From IMG/VR virus record IMGVR_UViG_3300023174_000337, positions 1 to 39,264 of that record: a stretch of DNA of 39,264 bases, one strand, 5' to 3'. The first letter of the stretch is position 1; the number at the start of each line of letters is the position of its first letter. Of this stretch, positions 37,802-39,264 are shown piece after piece. The stretch is from a virus. The position numbers and the translations under genes were made by a program. The notes under the pieces are model-generated. The model ran no database searches. It saw only the letters and a program-made list of their open reading frames with translations, and had not been told where the DNA came from.

Positions 37802-37826
37802 AATATATAGAAAATTTCTATATATT
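37802..37826 (-). repeat. 25-base perfect palindrome next to a promoter box
   Basis: The arms AATATATAGAAA and TTTCTATATATT (12 bases each) flank one central base. It abuts the TATAAATA box at 37794-37801 and lies 48 bases after the fibre gene stop. It may be an operator or a weak hairpin terminator. Confidence 0.6.
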
Positions 37827-37873
37827 GAATAATTTTATTTACTTGTATACTATTATTTTTAAATTTTTAATTA

Positions 37874-39264
37874 TTAAGTACTACTGTACATCATCAATAT
37901 CCATTGAGTACCATTCGATATCCACTGATAACGAGTTCTTATATCTAAGCTAATATTTGCACTAAAAGATCCGTCTTTCATTTCCATATCTGAGCCGCAA
38001 GATATATTTATACCTCCTGAGTATCCAGCATCAAACCCCCTAGATATCGAATATACTCTATTTGGATATATAGAGGCTGGAGGTAATTCAACATTGTATC
38101 CTGCACTATCTGTATTTGCAAATCTAAATACGCCTATTCTTGGAGAACTATCTGCTATAACGTAGTTACCAGCGTTAATTAAATCAACATATATATAACT
38201 TAATTCAAGATTACCATTTAATCTAAAATCGCCATTTACAATTAAAGATCCTGTAACGGTTAAATTATTTGTATAATTTCCAGATCCTAATACATCTAAG
38301 TTATATTCAGGTAAAGAGTTGTTGATGCCAACTTTTGCGTTGCTAACTGCGATCGATGATTGAGTAACAGCATTTGAATAGGATCCGGTTGCGAATATAA
38401 TTCCTCCCAAGTTTATAGAATCCTTTGTATTGTCTGGTAATGTTATATTTGTACCAATTATTATATTGTTCGATCCTATTCCACCTGAAAATAATTCATC
38501 TGCGCCAACGTTATAACCAATTAAAGTGGAAAATGCGGCATTCGCAGCATAATTACCAGAATATCGACCTAAAAAATTTGAGTTATTTACGCCTGAAGCC
38601 CCTTCTCCAGCATTAAATCCAATAAAATTTGAATATGCTGCATTACTTGCATTTCCACCAGCAAATTGACCAATAAAAACTGATCCTTGAGAACTATTAG
38701 CATTAAAACCAGATGATGGTCCAATAAAAATTGCTGAATTTGCATTTGCAGCGCTATTTCCAGCTGAATCTCCTATGAATATAGACGAACCCGCATTGGT
38801 GGCTGATAGTCCCGCGTTTAATCCTATATGCACACACTTAGATGAATTTACAGATGAATTTCCAGCATTTTGTCCAATATATATGCTACTAGTAGTACTC
38901 GCGGCTATTCCAGAGGGATTCGATGAATATACAGATCTTAATGAACTTCCTGTTATTGTAAAAGGATAGGATGAAGTAATAGCGTTTGTAGCATTAGTAG
39001 CCCAACTAGAAGTTCCAAATAGAGAACCCGTATGAGTTCCTGTAAATGATCCACTAAATGATCCTGTATTACTTAAAAATGTATCTACACGTTGTGCGGT
39101 TACTATTAGAGATGGAGTTCTAGGATGGGTTGGGGAGACACCCGCTGGTATTGTTTCTAATGTAATTACATTAGCTGTTTCAGCATGCCATAATAATTGA
39201 ATAAAATCTCCAGCTGCTAATTGTAAGAAAAAGTTCCAAGCTGCTATAGTTTCTCCAGGATTTC
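37874..39264 (-). CDS. Tail fibre/adhesin-like protein with 17-residue repeats, 5' end cut by window
   Basis: The last 462 residues are visible; the frame is open to the right edge, so the GTG at 38833 is internal. The first visible part (NPGETIAAWNFFLQLAAGDF, then LLWHAETANVITLETIPAG and TPSLIVTAQRVDTF) resembles domains of phage structural proteins. A Ser/Thr/Gly-rich stretch follows. Then come at least eight repeats beginning (F/Y/H/L)(I/L)G with AG and NA spaced within 17 residues, resembling the stacked head of YadA-like trimeric adhesins. A linker (NYTNNLTVTGSLIVNGDFRL) and a C-terminal beta domain ending WISNGTQWILMMYSST complete it. Likely a trimeric surface-binding fibre. Confidence 0.75.
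   Translation of the reverse strand, partial: NPGETIAAWNFFLQLAAGDFIQLLWHAETANVITLETIPAGVSPTHPRTPSLIVTAQRVDTFLSNTGSFSGSFTGTHTGSLFGTSSWATNATNAITSSYPFTITGSSLRSVYSSNPSGIAASTTSSIYIGQNAGNSSVNSSKCVHIGLNAGLSATNAGSSIFIGDSAGNSAANANSAIFIGPSSGFNANSSQGSVFIGQFAGGNASNAAYSNFIGFNAGEGASGVNNSNFLGRYSGNYAANAAFSTLIGYNVGADELFSGGIGSNNIIIGTNITLPDNTKDSINLGGIIFATGSYSNAVTQSSIAVSNAKVGINNSLPEYNLDVLGSGNYTNNLTVTGSLIVNGDFRLNGNLELSYIYVDLINAGNYVIADSSPRIGVFRFANTDSAGYNVELPPASIYPNRVYSISRGFDAGYSGGINISCGSDMEMKDGSFSANISLDIRTRYQWISNGTQWILMMYSST
38462..38881 (-). repeat. 51-bp (17-residue) tandem repeats in the fibre gene
   Basis: Repeat units start at 38881, 38830, 38779, 38728, 38677, 38626, 38575 and 38524, exactly 51 bases apart, with a shortened last unit. 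Each encodes a pattern like FIGDSAGNSAANANSAI. DNA identity between units is moderate, so the periodicity is kept by protein structure. Confidence 0.85.

Noticed and set aside
38831-38833. GTG start that would make the fibre gene begin at 38833
   Set aside because: The same frame continues open to the right edge with protein-like sequence, including another 17-residue repeat at 38881, so the gene is 5'-truncated by the window.
38462-38881. Evenly spaced repeats that might suggest a CRISPR array
   Set aside because: The 51-base units lie in frame within a coding region, lack constant repeats with variable spacers, and encode a structural repeat.

Overview
This window looks like a segment of a large, AT-rich lytic myovirus genome, probably infecting a Bacteroidota host. 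Every convincing gene lies on the minus strand, so transcription runs from high to low coordinates. The phage assignment rests on a contractile-tail module (sheath, tube, tape measure, LysM wedge protein, peptidase-bearing hub), T4-type replication and recombination proteins, and free-standing homing endonucleases. The host guess is weaker. Most start codons follow A/T-rich leaders with no Shine-Dalgarno sequence, one upstream region fits the Bacteroidota promoter pattern TTG-N21-TAnnTTTG, and a DUF5522-type protein is present. Genes are packed tightly, often overlapping by 1 to 80 bases. No gene-free stretch exceeds about 180 bases, and I saw no tRNA, rRNA or CRISPR array.

Right part (39264 down to 22657): virion genes. 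They are a repeat-rich fibre protein cut by the window edge, two small unknown proteins, tail sheath (gp18-like), an unknown charged protein, tail tube (gp19-like), an HNH homing endonuclease, and a gp26/gp51-family protein. The last is followed by an overlapping reading frame across a run of seven U, a likely programmed frameshift. Next come the tape measure, a tube/baseplate protein, a gp53/LysM wedge protein, a 1440-residue hub with a C-terminal M15-type peptidase domain, and one unknown.

Middle part (22602 down to 9843): DNA replication and recombination. It holds a divergent family A polymerase-like protein, an unknown protein, gp32-like single-stranded DNA binding protein, a GIY-YIG/NUMOD3 homing endonuclease, UvsX/RecA, a T4 RNase H/FEN-type 5' nuclease, DnaB-type helicase, B12-dependent ribonucleotide reductase, an HNH endonuclease, a DUF5522 protein, and a full family A DNA polymerase with 3'-5' exonuclease. 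T4-like recombination and SSB genes paired with family A polymerases make it a mosaic relative to T4.

Left part (9795 down to 1): three proteins and, further on, a fourth sharing an 18-residue N-terminal tag that ends in an LxE site, as capsid-targeting peptides of T4 internal proteins do. They flank an Hsp20-GroES-GroEL chaperone set. After these come an SGNH-hydrolase-like protein and a PLP-enzyme-like protein with overlapping genes, a UVR-motif protein, a GNAT acetyltransferase, a small membrane protein, a DUF6378 protein, dUTPase, dCMP deaminase, and a thymidylate-synthase-fold enzyme carrying the Asp that marks dCMP hydroxymethylases. The last suggests modified cytosine in the phage DNA, possibly elaborated by neighbouring enzymes.

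Coding-strand TATAAATA boxes, identical to the T4 late promoter core, stand upstream of several genes, and U-tailed hairpins separate transcription units.
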